NCBI RefSeq assembly: GCF_003116585.1
Contig: NZ_QEHM01000010.1
Span: forward strand, 1-64,000
Reading direction: 5' to 3'
DNA from: Albibacillus kandeliae
GTDB lineage: Bacteria; Pseudomonadota; Alphaproteobacteria; Rhodobacterales; Rhodobacteraceae
Length of the DNA stretch: 64,000 nt
Part shown: positions 55,723 through 64,000 of the stretch, one piece after another
Layout: every line of letters begins with the position of its first letter
How positions within the stretch are numbered: the first letter of the stretch is position 1
Notes under the pieces: model-generated
What the model saw: the letters and a program-made list of their open reading frames with translations, nothing else
Told to the model about the DNA's origin: nothing
Databases searched by the model: none
Made by a program: the position numbers and the translations under genes

Positions 55723-56472
55723 CTAAAGCATCTGAGAGATCGTCTGTGCCGTGTCCCTGACCTTGGCAATCAGTTCGTCGCTCGGCCGAAGCTGCATCTC
55801 GTGACCCGACAGGTTGATTGCCCCAAGGTAGCGACCATAGCGAGACACCAGCGGTGCGGCGATCGAGAACGTCCCCGTGGCCAGATGCGAGCTCTGCGCG
55901 ACGTAGCCCCTTTCCCTGTCCGCCTTCAGGATCGGCTTCAACTCGTCCAGCGAGGACGGAGCGAGGGGGCTCATGCGTTCGAACACATATCCCTCGAAAC
56001 GTCGGTCGAGATCCTCTTCGGGCAGGTCCGACAGCAGTACGCGCCCCATCGTGGTCGAGAAGGCCGGAAGCCGGGAGCCGACCGGAACGTTCGACACCAT
56101 CGAACGGTCTGACAGCGCGCGATAGACATAGACGATCTCGGTTCCCTCGAGCACCGACACATGGACCGTGAAACCGGTCTCGGACCGCAGCTCGTCCGCC
56201 GGAATGCGGGCAATGTCGTAGATGTCCTGCGACGCCAGATAGCGATAGCCGAGGTCCATCACGCGCGGGGCCAACCGATAGCTGGTCTTGCGCTTGATGA
56301 GATAGCCTTCGCGCTCCAGCGTGACGACGAAGCGATAGGCCGCGCTGCTGGTGATCGAAAGCTGGTCCGCGATCTCGGAAAGCGTCAGCTCGGGATGATC
56401 CGAACTGAAGCATTCGAGAATGCTGAGCCCCCGAAGAAGCGAGTTCGAGCGGTAGTCAGGTTCTTTCGCCAA
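55723..56472 (-). CDS. IclR-family transcriptional regulator of the hutFG operon
   Basis: A 249-residue regulator. The winged helix (about 8-70) shows LTLSEIADQLSITSSAAYRFV and the effector domain (about 80-245) includes FSTTMGRVLLSDL and SSHLATGTFSIAAPLVSRYGR. It is the last gene of the minus-strand run hutG-hutF-iclR, 24 bases after hutF. Histidine genes are often controlled by HutC (GntR); an IclR protein in that place is less usual. Confidence 0.88.
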   Translation of the reverse strand: MAKEPDYRSNSLLRGLSILECFSSDHPELTLSEIADQLSITSSAAYRFVVTLEREGYLIKRKTSYRLAPRVMDLGYRYLASQDIYDIARIPADELRSETGFTVHVSVLEGTEIVYVYRALSDRSMVSNVPVGSRLPAFSTTMGRVLLSDLPEEDLDRRFEGYVFERMSPLAPSSLDELKPILKADRERGYVAQSSHLATGTFSIAAPLVSRYGRYLGAINLSGHEMQLRPSDELIAKVRDTAQTISQML

Positions 56473-56496
56473 GACTTGTCCCCGGGGTTCGCAGTA

Positions 56497-57912
56497 TCAG
56501 GCCATTTTCCTTGCAGACAAACGCTCTGCCACACGCGACATGGCAGCGGCATACTCTGCGGTGATCTGTTCTTCCAGCGGATGATGTCCGCCCGACACCA
56601 CCTTGCGCCCACGCACCACCACGTCGCCCACGTGGAATCCCCGCCCGGCGAAGACGTGGAAATCCAGCATCGCCTCGGGCTCGACCGGGAGCATGGCTTC
56701 CGGTTCCGGGGACGTGACCTCGACAAAGCTGGCCATGCCGCCTACCGCGAGGCCCTGCTCTGGACGGCCCGCAGCGCGGGCACCGCCCTGTGCCGCGCGA
56801 GACCAGAGGTTCGTCGCGACATGGGGCGCATCCATTGCGGCAAGGACGTTGCGCTGCCGGTCGCGCAGCCGTTGGCTGTATTCCAGTTGCTGCAGTTCCT
56901 GCGCGGCAAAGGTGGCGATGTTGGAATCCGACCCGATGCCAAAGACGCCGCCCTGCCCTAAAAAGTCCGTGGCGCGGAAGATACCGTCGCCAAGGTTCGA
57001 CTCTGTCATCGGGCACAGACCGACCGTCGCACCCGAGCGGGCGATCATCGCGACCTCGCTGTCGTCAAGATGTGTCGCGTGAATCAGACACCAGCGCTCA
57101 TCCACCGGCGCGATATCATAGAGCTGTTGAACCGGGCGGCGTCCGTTCCACTCCAGCGCATCGTCGACCTCCTTGACCTGCTCGGCAACATGGATATGCA
57201 CCGGGCTGCCGGGTATGAGGTCTGCGCGCAGCTCCATCAGGCGGGCGATTTCCTCGGGCGTCGCGGCGCGGAGGGAATGCGGCGCGATCCCGAGCGTATG
57301 CCCCCCGGCCCGGGCCGGAACGCGCAGGCTGTCGAGCATCTCGGCATAGCTATCAAGGCTCTGGATAAAGCGCCGCTGCCCGCTGGTGGGCGCGAGACCG
57401 CCGAAATTGGAGTGCGCATAGAAGACCGGCAGGTGCGTCAGATCGAGGCCCGTGGCTTGTGCCGCTTCGAAAATGCCGAGCGAAAGTTCCTCGCGCCGGG
57501 CATAGGGGCTCCCGTCGAGGTCGTTATGGACGTAGTGAAACTCGACGATCCCGGTGTAACCGCCCTTGAGCAGCGACAGGTAGAGCCGTGCGGCGATGGC
57601 CTGCATGTCTTCGGGCGACAGGGTCAGCGCGAAGAAATACATGATGTCCCGCCAGGACCAGAAACTATCGACTGGGTTGCGGCGCACCTCGGACAGGCCC
57701 GCCATGGCGTATTGGAACGCGTGGCTGTGCAAGTCCGTGATCCCGGGGACGACCGGATTGTCATAGACCGGGAGCCCGTCCGGGTTGTCGTCTTCGCTCG
57801 CGGCGAGGATCGTTCCGTCCGGCCCGAAATGAACCGACAGGTTTCTGACCCAGCCCTTGGGCGTCAGGGCGAACCGGAAGTGCGCCCCCTTGAGAACGTC
57901 GAAAGCCATCAT
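56497..57912 (-). CDS. hutF: Formimidoylglutamate deiminase
   Basis: A 471-residue zinc amidohydrolase that converts N-formimidoyl-L-glutamate to N-formyl-L-glutamate and ammonia in histidine degradation. The first metal motif is LHSHAFQ (His62, His64), later followed by HIHVAEQ, HATHLDDSE and GIGSDSN, the pattern of HutF. The size is as expected. The start at 57912 overlaps the hutG stop (TGATG); a second ATG follows directly. hutH, hutU and hutI are not in the window. Confidence 0.92.
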   Translation of the reverse strand: MMAFDVLKGAHFRFALTPKGWVRNLSVHFGPDGTILAASEDDNPDGLPVYDNPVVPGITDLHSHAFQYAMAGLSEVRRNPVDSFWSWRDIMYFFALTLSPEDMQAIAARLYLSLLKGGYTGIVEFHYVHNDLDGSPYARREELSLGIFEAAQATGLDLTHLPVFYAHSNFGGLAPTSGQRRFIQSLDSYAEMLDSLRVPARAGGHTLGIAPHSLRAATPEEIARLMELRADLIPGSPVHIHVAEQVKEVDDALEWNGRRPVQQLYDIAPVDERWCLIHATHLDDSEVAMIARSGATVGLCPMTESNLGDGIFRATDFLGQGGVFGIGSDSNIATFAAQELQQLEYSQRLRDRQRNVLAAMDAPHVATNLWSRAAQGGARAAGRPEQGLAVGGMASFVEVTSPEPEAMLPVEPEAMLDFHVFAGRGFHVGDVVVRGRKVVSGGHHPLEEQITAEYAAAMSRVAERLSARKMA

Positions 57913-58736
57913 CAATGCTCCATGTCGGGCTGGAACTCGGCCATGACCGAGACAAGGCGCGCCAGCGCTTCCTTCAGTCGGTCTGCCCGCTCCGGCAGGT
58001 AAGTCCAAGGCGTCTCTTCCAGCATGTATCCTGCCTGCGCGATCTCGATCTGCAAGGCATGAACGTTACGGGAGGGCTGGCCATAATGGCGGGTGATGTA
58101 ACCGCCCTTGAACCGCCCGTCTCGCACGACGCTGAAGTCGCTTTCTTCCAGAGCTGCCAGTGCGGCGTCCGACAGCGATTGCGCACAGGCCGCGCCGGAG
58201 TTCGTACCCAGGTTGAGGTCGGGCAGACGCCCTTCGAAAAGTCGCGGGACATGGCTGCGGATCGAATGAACGTCCAGCATTACGCAATAGCCATGCACGG
58301 TCCTGATGCGTTCAATTTCATCCGTGAGCGCCTTGTGGTAGGGTGTCCAGAAATCGGCAATTCGGCTGCCGCGCTCTGCCTCATCCGGCTCGGCACCGGG
58401 CCGGTAGAGCGGCCGTCCGTCGAAGTCGATCGTCGACACCAGCCCGGTCGTCGCACCCGTGTACAAGGGCGTATCGTCCGACGGCCGGTTCAGATCCACG
58501 GCGTAGCGCGTCACCCGGGCCGACATCAGGCTGGCGCCGTCAGGCAGCAGGTCGCGGGCAATACGGTCCATATGCCAGTCGGTGTCGCTCAGATCGAGCG
58601 CCTCGGGCTTCAGCGCGGCCCGCAGCGAGTCGGGCACCACGGTTCCGGCATGGGGAACATGCAGCAGCAACGGCGTGCTGCCTTTTATCTGATCAAATAA
58701 CGGGCTCTTTGTGGGGTCGGCCGGTGAATCCTGCAT
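57912..58736 (-). CDS. hutG: N-formylglutamate deformylase (N-formylglutamate amidohydrolase)
   Basis: A 274-residue enzyme of the N-formylglutamate amidohydrolase family, which releases formate and glutamate as the last step of the HutF route. Conserved metal-site candidates are in LLLHVPHAGTVVPD (about 24-37), DLNRPSDD and LDVHSIRS. The ATG at 58736 has AAGGA about 7 bases upstream. It is the first gene of the operon and divergent from the TAXI transporter. Confidence 0.9.
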   Translation of the reverse strand: MQDSPADPTKSPLFDQIKGSTPLLLHVPHAGTVVPDSLRAALKPEALDLSDTDWHMDRIARDLLPDGASLMSARVTRYAVDLNRPSDDTPLYTGATTGLVSTIDFDGRPLYRPGAEPDEAERGSRIADFWTPYHKALTDEIERIRTVHGYCVMLDVHSIRSHVPRLFEGRLPDLNLGTNSGAACAQSLSDAALAALEESDFSVVRDGRFKGGYITRHYGQPSRNVHALQIEIAQAGYMLEETPWTYLPERADRLKEALARLVSVMAEFQPDMEH

Positions 58737-58871
58737 GTCCGATCCTTTCGTATTTGAAAACACTTATTGACATACAAAATTCTGAGGTCAAGAAATTAGC
58801 TGTCCAACACCCGAGGGCCATCGACCGGAGAGACCGGACGTGGCACTCGATAACTTTTTATGGAGGATTCC

Positions 58872-59846
58872 ATGTCCCTTTCCCGTCGCCAGTTTCTCGG
58901 CGCGACCACGGCGAGCCTCGCCCTGCTCACCGCTCCGGCCTTCGCACAGAGCCGCACCTTCTTCGGGATTGCCACCGGCGGCACCGGCGGCACCTACTAT
59001 CCGCTTGGCGGGATGCTGGCTCAGCTCATCTCGAACACGGCCGAACTGCCGGACACCAAGCTGTCGGCCACGGCAGAAACCGGTAACGCATCGGTCGCCA
59101 ACGCCCAGCTCCTTGGTCGTGGCGAGATCGAGTCCGCCTTTGCTGCGGCCGACATCCTCGACGCCGCCTACAAGGGCGTGAACCAGTTCGCCGACGGCGC
59201 CCTCACCAACCTTCGGGCCATCGGTGCGCTCTATCCCGAGACCGTTCAGCTTGTCGTGCGCGCCGACAGCGGCATCGAGAAGTTCGAAGACATCAAGGGC
59301 AAGTCCGTATCGTCCGGTTCCCCGGGTTCGGGCCAGTGGCAGCTTCTGGGTGACCTGCTCGAAGCCCACGGCATGGTGCGCGAAGACGTGTCCGAGGACT
59401 ATTCCTCGTTCGCGCAGTCGGTCGACAAGATCAAGGACGGCAACCTCGATGCCTCGCTCATCACCGCCGGCCTGCCGACCTCCTCGGTGACCGATCTGGC
59501 CAACGGCCACGACATCAAGATCGTACCGCTGACCGGCCCGGCCATCGCCAAGCTGCAGGAAACCCAGCCCTACTACGCGAATGCCACCGTTCCCGCGGGC
59601 AGCTACAAGGGCGTCGACGCCGACGTTGAGACCCTGGCCGTGCGTGCGATCTGGGCAACCCACGCGGAAGTCTCCGACGAGATCATCTACGCGGTGACCA
59701 AGGCGCTCTATGAAAACACCGAGACGCTGGGCAAGGTGCACCCGATGGGCAAGCAGATCTCGCTCGACAAGGCACTCGAGTCCGTCTCGATCCCGGTCCA
59801 TCCCGGTGCCGAGAAGTACTATGCCGAGAAGGGCATCTCCAAGTAA
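58872..59846 (+). CDS. TAXI-family TRAP transporter solute-binding protein
   Basis: A 324-residue periplasmic protein. The start MSLSRRQFLGATTASLALL has a twin-arginine motif and a signal ending AFA near residue 26. The mature opening FFGIATGGTGGTYYPLGGMLA is the diagnostic TAXI signature. The ATG at 58872 is chosen because GGAGG lies 5 bases upstream. Together with the DUF1850 protein and fused permease it forms a sodium- or proton-coupled uptake system; glutamate, other dicarboxylates or related acids are typical TAXI ligands. Adjacent hutFG hints at histidine or its breakdown products, which is weak evidence. Confidence 0.93.
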   Translation: MSLSRRQFLGATTASLALLTAPAFAQSRTFFGIATGGTGGTYYPLGGMLAQLISNTAELPDTKLSATAETGNASVANAQLLGRGEIESAFAAADILDAAYKGVNQFADGALTNLRAIGALYPETVQLVVRADSGIEKFEDIKGKSVSSGSPGSGQWQLLGDLLEAHGMVREDVSEDYSSFAQSVDKIKDGNLDASLITAGLPTSSVTDLANGHDIKIVPLTGPAIAKLQETQPYYANATVPAGSYKGVDADVETLAVRAIWATHAEVSDEIIYAVTKALYENTETLGKVHPMGKQISLDKALESVSIPVHPGAEKYYAEKGISK

Positions 59847-60346
59847 TGTCCGTGCGCAGCCCTCTGCGCACCATCGGAAGGGCGGCCTTTGCCGCCCTTC
59901 TCGTTGTGCCTGCCCTTTCCGCGCACGCGGGAAGCTCGGCAACCTGGCTCTGCCTGACCGAGACACGTGGCGAACAATCCGAGGTCGCCCGCCTTCCGCT
60001 CGGTCCCAACCGCACATTCGATCTGAGTTTCATTCATTCCGTGTCGCGCACGCCGGTCACCGACAGCTACCTTGTCGTCGGTGACGAGATCGTACAGACC
60101 CGCGAGGTCTTTGTGGCCCATGGCGCGGGCCTGCCCTCGATCGCGAACGACATGGACGCCACCGGCTGGCGGCACGAGGACGGCCACTTCATCCTCGACA
60201 TGAACCGCCACACGGGACCGATCCCGTTGCGCATTCAGGCGCAGTTCAAGAATACCATCCATATCGACGGCACCGATCTGCCTCTCGCTGATCTGGGCTA
60301 TCCGGCACTCACCCTTGCCCCCTGCGACGAGGAGACATCACAATGA
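59846..60346 (+). CDS. DUF1850 protein of the TAXI-TRAP system
   Basis: A 166-residue exported protein with an N-terminal signal segment (about 12-28, AAFAALLVVPALSAHA) and the DUF1850 core (FDLSFIHSVSRTPVTDSY, later HGAGLPS). DUF1850 proteins occur almost only between TAXI binding proteins and fused TRAP permeases; their role is unknown, possibly as a small periplasmic or membrane accessory. The start overlaps the upstream stop by one base (TAATG). The signal-peptide codons coincide with a strong hairpin at 59877-59900. Confidence 0.85.
   Translation: MSVRSPLRTIGRAAFAALLVVPALSAHAGSSATWLCLTETRGEQSEVARLPLGPNRTFDLSFIHSVSRTPVTDSYLVVGDEIVQTREVFVAHGAGLPSIANDMDATGWRHEDGHFILDMNRHTGPIPLRIQAQFKNTIHIDGTDLPLADLGYPALTLAPCDEETSQ
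59877..59900 (+). promoter_or_regulatory. Strong stem-loop inside the start of the DUF1850 gene
   Basis: GAAGGGCGGC (59877-59886) pairs perfectly with GCCGCCCTTC (59891-59900) around a 4-nt CTTT loop, 31 bases past the binding-protein stop; TCGTTGT follows. It looks like a terminator or processing barrier for the binding-protein mRNA that also encodes part of the next signal peptide. Confidence 0.6.
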
Positions 60347-62577
60347 CCCAAGGTCTGCCCCCGAAAGGAAGTCACGGCCATACGGCTGCCGACGGCGATC
60401 ACGAATTCACCGCTGACGAAGTCGAGGCGCTGGTACGGGAATACGATTCTGAATCGAACTTCCGGAACCTTGTTGGACCGACGGCAATGCTGGTCACGAT
60501 CGCTTCGGTCCTCCTCTCCCTGTTCCACGTCTACACTGCGGGCTTCGGGCTCCTGAACGAGGTGATGCACCGCACGATCCACCTCGCCTTCGTGATGGGT
60601 CTGATCTTCCTCGTCTTTCCGCGCAAGCGCGCGGCCCCCACGGTGCGGCTTTGGGTTGAATCCGGGCTTTTCGCAGCCTTCTATCTCTATATCCTCTACG
60701 GACTTGCCACATCCTTGTCCGCCAGCACGACAAAGACCGTATTCATCGCGGTCATGCTGGTGCTGATCGCGCTGACGCTCCCCTTCAACCGCAAGGGCGC
60801 GGATCCTGAAAAGGTCGCGATCCGCGACTGGATCTTCGCGGCGGCGGGGGCCGGGTTCTCGGCCTACCTGTCGATCTTCTTCAAGTACATTTTCATCGAG
60901 AACGTCGGCAGCCCGCCAGAAGCAGTCTACATGATGGGCTTCCTCGCCATCATCATGACGCTCGAGGCCACCCGCCGGACCATGGGCCCGACCCTTGCCT
61001 GGATCGGTGTCTTCTGCCTGATATACGCGCTCGCGGGCCCCTACCTGCCGGGCATAATGGCGCACCGGGGCTACTCGATCACCCGCATCATCAACCATCT
61101 CTTCGTCGGGACCGAGGGTATCTACGGCGTCGCGGTCGGCGTGGTCGCGACCTACGTGTTCCACTTCGTCCTGTTCGGGATTCTCGCCCAGATGAGCGGG
61201 CTGGGGCAGCTCTTCATCGACCTCGCGACGATCATCGCGGGTCGTGCCTCCGGCGGGTCTGCCAAGGTCTCCGTGGTGTCTTCTGGCTTCTTCGGGATGA
61301 TCTCCGGCTCGCCGATCGCCAACACGGTGACGACCGGGGCCTTCACCATCCCCCTCATGAAGAAATCGGGCTTCTCGGGCCGGTTCGCCGGTGCCGTCGA
61401 AGCCTCGGCCTCCTGCGGTGGCCAGATCACGCCGCCGATCATGGGGGCGTCTGCCTTCGTCATGACCGAGATGCTGGGCGTGCCCTATAACGAGCTCATC
61501 CTGATCGCTATCGTCCCCGCGGCCTTCCACTACATCGCCATCCTGCTGATGGTTCACCTCGAAGCCAAGAAGCTGGGCCTGACCGGGCTCTCCAAGGACA
61601 AGATCCCGCAGTTCGGGGCCGTGCTGGCCAAGTCGTGGCACCTGTTCCTGCCGCTTGGCGTGATGGTGGCAATGCTGCTGATGCAGTACACGCCCTTCCT
61701 CGCGGCCTTCTGGGGCATCATCCTGACCATCGCCTGCAGCTACGTGCCCCTCCTGATGCGGGCCCTCGGCAATACCACGATGGACACCTCGACCGTGCTG
61801 ACCCCGCCCCGGCTGGTGCAGGGGTTCGAGGATGGTGCCAAGTTCGCACTCGCCATCGGCGCCGCCTGTGCCTGCGTCGGGTTCCTTCTGGGCATGACCA
61901 CCCTGACCGGCCTCGGCTTCAAGTTCTCGGCTGCGGTGGTTCAGCTGGCGCATGATGTGGCCGGCTTCGTCATCGCACTCGATTTCACCGGGCTGCTTTC
62001 GGAGAACGGACTGGCGCTGTTCTTCGGCCTGATCTTCGTGGCCATCGCCTGCATCATCATGGGCGCGGGCATCCCGACGACCCCGACCTACATCATCCTG
62101 GCCTCGATCGCCGCCCCGGCGCTGACAGAATTCGACGTGCCGTTGATCGCGACGCACTTCTTCGTCTTCTACTTCGGCGTGCTGGCGGACGTGACCCCGC
62201 CGGTGGCGCTTGCCGCCTATGCGGCCGCCGGGCTGGCGAGGGCAGAGCCGATGACCACGGGGACGACGGCCTTCCGCCTGTCCATGGGCAAGGCGCTGGT
62301 GCCGTTCATGTTCATCTATGCCCCGAGCCTGCTGTTCGTGGACTTCACCTGGCTGGAGTTCATCACCGCGCTTCTGTCGGGTCTGATGGGTGTTCTGGCC
62401 CTGTCGGCCGCCTACATCGGCTGGTTCCGGCGTGACCTCGTCCTCTGGGAAAAGCTCTTGCTGACCGTTGCGGGCTTGCTGCTGATCTCGACGCACTACG
62501 CGACGATTACAGTCGGGGCGCTCATCGTGCTGGCCATCCTTCTCCGGCCAGCCAAGGCGCAACCCGGAACGGCATAG
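60343..62577 (+). CDS. TRAP transporter fused permease (4TM/12TM, TAXI-associated)
   Basis: A 744-residue inner-membrane protein in which the small (DctQ-like) and large (DctM-like) subunits are fused, as is usual for TAXI systems. About 17-18 hydrophobic segments are visible, beginning near residue 45. The large-subunit motif SGSPIANTVTTGAFTIPLMKK, then CGGQITPPIMGA, lies in the middle, and GAGIPTTPTYIILA and TPPVALAAYAAAGLA occur later. It overlaps the DUF1850 gene by 4 bases (ATGA). Confidence 0.93.
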   Translation: MTQGLPPKGSHGHTAADGDHEFTADEVEALVREYDSESNFRNLVGPTAMLVTIASVLLSLFHVYTAGFGLLNEVMHRTIHLAFVMGLIFLVFPRKRAAPTVRLWVESGLFAAFYLYILYGLATSLSASTTKTVFIAVMLVLIALTLPFNRKGADPEKVAIRDWIFAAAGAGFSAYLSIFFKYIFIENVGSPPEAVYMMGFLAIIMTLEATRRTMGPTLAWIGVFCLIYALAGPYLPGIMAHRGYSITRIINHLFVGTEGIYGVAVGVVATYVFHFVLFGILAQMSGLGQLFIDLATIIAGRASGGSAKVSVVSSGFFGMISGSPIANTVTTGAFTIPLMKKSGFSGRFAGAVEASASCGGQITPPIMGASAFVMTEMLGVPYNELILIAIVPAAFHYIAILLMVHLEAKKLGLTGLSKDKIPQFGAVLAKSWHLFLPLGVMVAMLLMQYTPFLAAFWGIILTIACSYVPLLMRALGNTTMDTSTVLTPPRLVQGFEDGAKFALAIGAACACVGFLLGMTTLTGLGFKFSAAVVQLAHDVAGFVIALDFTGLLSENGLALFFGLIFVAIACIIMGAGIPTTPTYIILASIAAPALTEFDVPLIATHFFVFYFGVLADVTPPVALAAYAAAGLARAEPMTTGTTAFRLSMGKALVPFMFIYAPSLLFVDFTWLEFITALLSGLMGVLALSAAYIGWFRRDLVLWEKLLLTVAGLLLISTHYATITVGALIVLAILLRPAKAQPGTA

Positions 62578-62645
62578 TTCCCGGGCCTTCTTGGCCGATG
62601 GCTCTTTGAGTCGTCGGCCAGCGAACGCCCCCCGTCGGCTGATGA

Positions 62646-63344
62646 TCAGGCTTCGGTGTCCTGCACCTCGATCCGGTCCAGCGCGTCCTCGGTCAGCGGG
62701 CGCCGCGGCAGGTACTCCGGCAGGAACTGACGCAGGTAGGTCACGGCGCATGCCGTGCCTTCCTGCCGGTATTCCTCGGTGATCCGCCCGTGATGCCCAT
62801 AGGACAGCGACCAGATGCCATCCATCGCAGCGGCGGAAATCTCGATGCGGTGGGCGAGGTCGGGCATCGGCTGCATGTCGAAGTAGGCTTCGAACATCCG
62901 CGCGCGGCTGCGCGCGATACGGGCGTTGCCCGCGAAGTCCGCGTTGCGCACCGCGACCGAGACGCCGGCGCCGAGAAACAGGCGCAGCGCTGCGGGCCGG
63001 GAGTTCTGGAAGGCGGCGGCGGCCGTGTGCTTCATCGCCAGCAATTCCTGCCACGTCTCCGGCTCGGGATCGGTCGGCGGGATGATGGAGCGGCGATAGA
63101 TCTCCTCGTTGAACCGGCGCGCCAGCGCGACATAGACGGCGTTTCGGTTCGGGAAGAAGTAGTAGACCGAGGCGAGGGACACACCCGCCTCCTCGGCGAT
63201 CTGGGCGAGGCTGATGTCCTCGTCCTCCGTCGCGGACAGGAGCGTCTCGGTCGAGTCGAGCAGAAGGTTGTACCGCTCGACGCCACGCCGGCGCATGGGC
63301 CGGTTCAGAAGGGCCGGGTCAACCAGAGTATCTGCCAATTTCAA
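62646..63344 (-). CDS. TetR-family transcriptional regulator
   Basis: A 232-residue regulator. The N-terminal TetR helix-turn-helix is at about 24-70 (ISLAQIAEEAGVSLASVYYFFPNR), followed by an all-helical ligand domain. It lies 117 bases downstream of the partial PotD-like gene on the same strand and convergent with the TRAP permease gene. It probably belongs to the transport and metabolism unit that continues beyond the window edge. Confidence 0.88.
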   Translation of the reverse strand: MKLADTLVDPALLNRPMRRRGVERYNLLLDSTETLLSATEDEDISLAQIAEEAGVSLASVYYFFPNRNAVYVALARRFNEEIYRRSIIPPTDPEPETWQELLAMKHTAAAAFQNSRPAALRLFLGAGVSVAVRNADFAGNARIARSRARMFEAYFDMQPMPDLAHRIEISAAAMDGIWSLSYGHHGRITEEYRQEGTACAVTYLRQFLPEYLPRRPLTEDALDRIEVQDTEA

Positions 63345-63388
63345 TATCCGTCGTCTGCAAAGGGTCGGACCATGTTAGGGCCGCGTGG

Positions 63389-63419
63389 CCCGGGCGGCAA
63401 CAGGTGGCCGCCGCCCGGG
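63389..63419 (-). promoter_or_regulatory. Stem-loop after the partial binding-protein gene
   Basis: CCCGGGCGGC (63389-63398) pairs perfectly with GCCGCCCGGG (63410-63419) around an 11-nt loop. It lies 42 bases beyond the PotD-like stop and upstream of the TetR gene. Confidence 0.55.
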
Positions 63420-63461
63420 AGGTGGGCGAAAGCTGTCGTGAAGCTCCCGCCCGTCCTGCTC

Positions 63462-64000
63462 TTACTGCAGCAGCCAGTTGGTCCAGCGTTCGCGCAGCTC
63501 GTCGCGGTGCGCGCCGATCCATTCGAAGTCGGGGTCCACCAGCAGCTCGTAGTTCGCCGGATAGGTCGCATAGAGTTTCTGCTCGTCCTCCGGCAGCTGG
63601 CTCAGGCCGATGGTCGAGGAGGTCGCGTAGCCGACCGACTGGATGAAGCCCGGGTGCCCCTCGGCCGAGCCGTAGAAGAAGTTGATGAACTTCATGGCGC
63701 CCTCGGTGTTGGGCGCGCCCTTCATCACCGCGAGATAGCCGGTATCGCGGATCGCGCCGTCCCATGCCATGGCAAAGGGCGAACCGTCCTGGATCACTTT
63801 CAGCGCCCGGCCCGAGTAGGCCATGGTCATGGCGACCTCTCCGTCGCGCATGATCTGCTGTACTTGGTTCCCGGTCTTCCACCAGACCGAGATATAGGGC
63901 CGGATCTCGTCGAGCTTCTTGTAGGCGCGGTCGAGGTCCAGCGGGTAGAGATCCTCCTTGGCAACGCCATCGGCCAGCAGGGCAACGGTCGGCAGCCACC
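63462..64000 (-). CDS. Spermidine/putrescine-type ABC transporter substrate-binding protein, C-terminal part (cut by window end)
   Basis: The frame is open from the window end to the stop at 63462, about 178 residues. Segments such as PYISVWWKTGNQVQQIMRDGE, GYLAVMKGAPNTEGAMKFINFF and the closing WIGAHRDELRERWTNWL are characteristic of the C-terminal lobe of PotD-like proteins. An internal Met at 63851 is not the start. The N-terminus and any signal peptide lie outside. It is distinct from the PotD-like protein at 5285, and its transporter partners would be beyond the edge. Confidence 0.85.
   Translation of the reverse strand, partial: WLPTVALLADGVAKEDLYPLDLDRAYKKLDEIRPYISVWWKTGNQVQQIMRDGEVAMTMAYSGRALKVIQDGSPFAMAWDGAIRDTGYLAVMKGAPNTEGAMKFINFFYGSAEGHPGFIQSVGYATSSTIGLSQLPEDEQKLYATYPANYELLVDPDFEWIGAHRDELRERWTNWLLQ

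Noticed and set aside
58764-58795. TTGACA at 58767 as a promoter of the TAXI operon
   Set aside because: No convincing -10 element lies at the right spacing.
60298-63054. A minus-strand open frame of over 900 codons opposite the TRAP permease
   Set aside because: It spans the antisense of DUF1850 and the permease plus part of the TetR gene, and is full of Asp, Glu, His, Arg and Gln repeats typical of reversed membrane-protein codons.

Overview
The window looks like the chromosome (or a chromid) of a high-GC alphaproteobacterium of the Rhodobacteraceae/roseobacter type. The reasons are the 5S rRNA tail, the GC-rich codon use, the DUF1850/TAXI-TRAP pair, the two-step HutF/HutG histidine route, and tightly overlapping catabolic operons that each carry their own transporter and regulator. 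This placement is an inference from gene content. No insertion sequence, phage, CRISPR or tRNA gene was seen. Nearly every cluster encodes uptake plus degradation of a nitrogen- or phosphorus-containing organic compound, and seven transporters lie in 64 kb.

Layout. 1-130: 3' end of an rRNA operon (5S) and its terminator. 296-4108: an MDR-type oxidoreductase, a secreted DUF1254/DUF1214 protein and an orphan hypothetical gene. 4625-12819 (+): a MarR regulator, then a spermidine/putrescine-type ABC transporter, a NodB-fold amidohydrolase, two SDRs and an amidase-signature enzyme in one run, suggesting uptake and opening of a cyclic imide or amide. 13201-28527 (-) with the divergent 28698-31567 (+): a peptide/nickel-type ABC transporter, HyuA/HyuB (ATP-dependent lactam/hydantoin hydrolase type), an IclR regulator, an NTF2-like protein, a class III aminotransferase, a FadJ-like bifunctional enzyme and a thiolase, facing an acyl-CoA ligase and an acyl-CoA dehydrogenase. 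The enzyme set resembles lactam degradation through an omega-amino acid and beta-oxidation of a dicarboxylate. A repeated 15-bp palindrome (TTCCG-N5-CGGAA) marks its promoters.

31989-37297 (-): a polar amino-acid ABC transporter without an ATPase gene, an FCD-type GntR regulator and a sphingosine-phosphate-lyase-like PLP decarboxylase. 37714-42299: a phosphonate-type ABC transporter (-) divergent from a PhnM-like amidohydrolase and a UTRA-type GntR regulator (+), with no C-P lyase core genes. 42420-45716: a SAM-domain/class IIIb adenylate cyclase/AAA/TPR signalling protein. 45885-55604 (+): a DapA-family lyase, an aldehyde dehydrogenase, a FAD amine oxidase, a GcvA-like LysR regulator, a glycine-betaine-type ABC transporter with two different permeases and a GlxA/AraC regulator. 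Palindromes containing CTAAT precede both halves. 55723-58736 (-): hutG, hutF and an IclR regulator. 58872-62577 (+): a TAXI-family TRAP transporter with DUF1850. 62646-64000 (-): a TetR regulator and the 3' part of a second PotD-like binding protein that runs off the window.

A trait shared across clusters: six of the seven solute-binding-protein genes are followed at once by a GC-rich perfect stem-loop before or within the next gene, which fits differential expression of the binding protein over the membrane parts.
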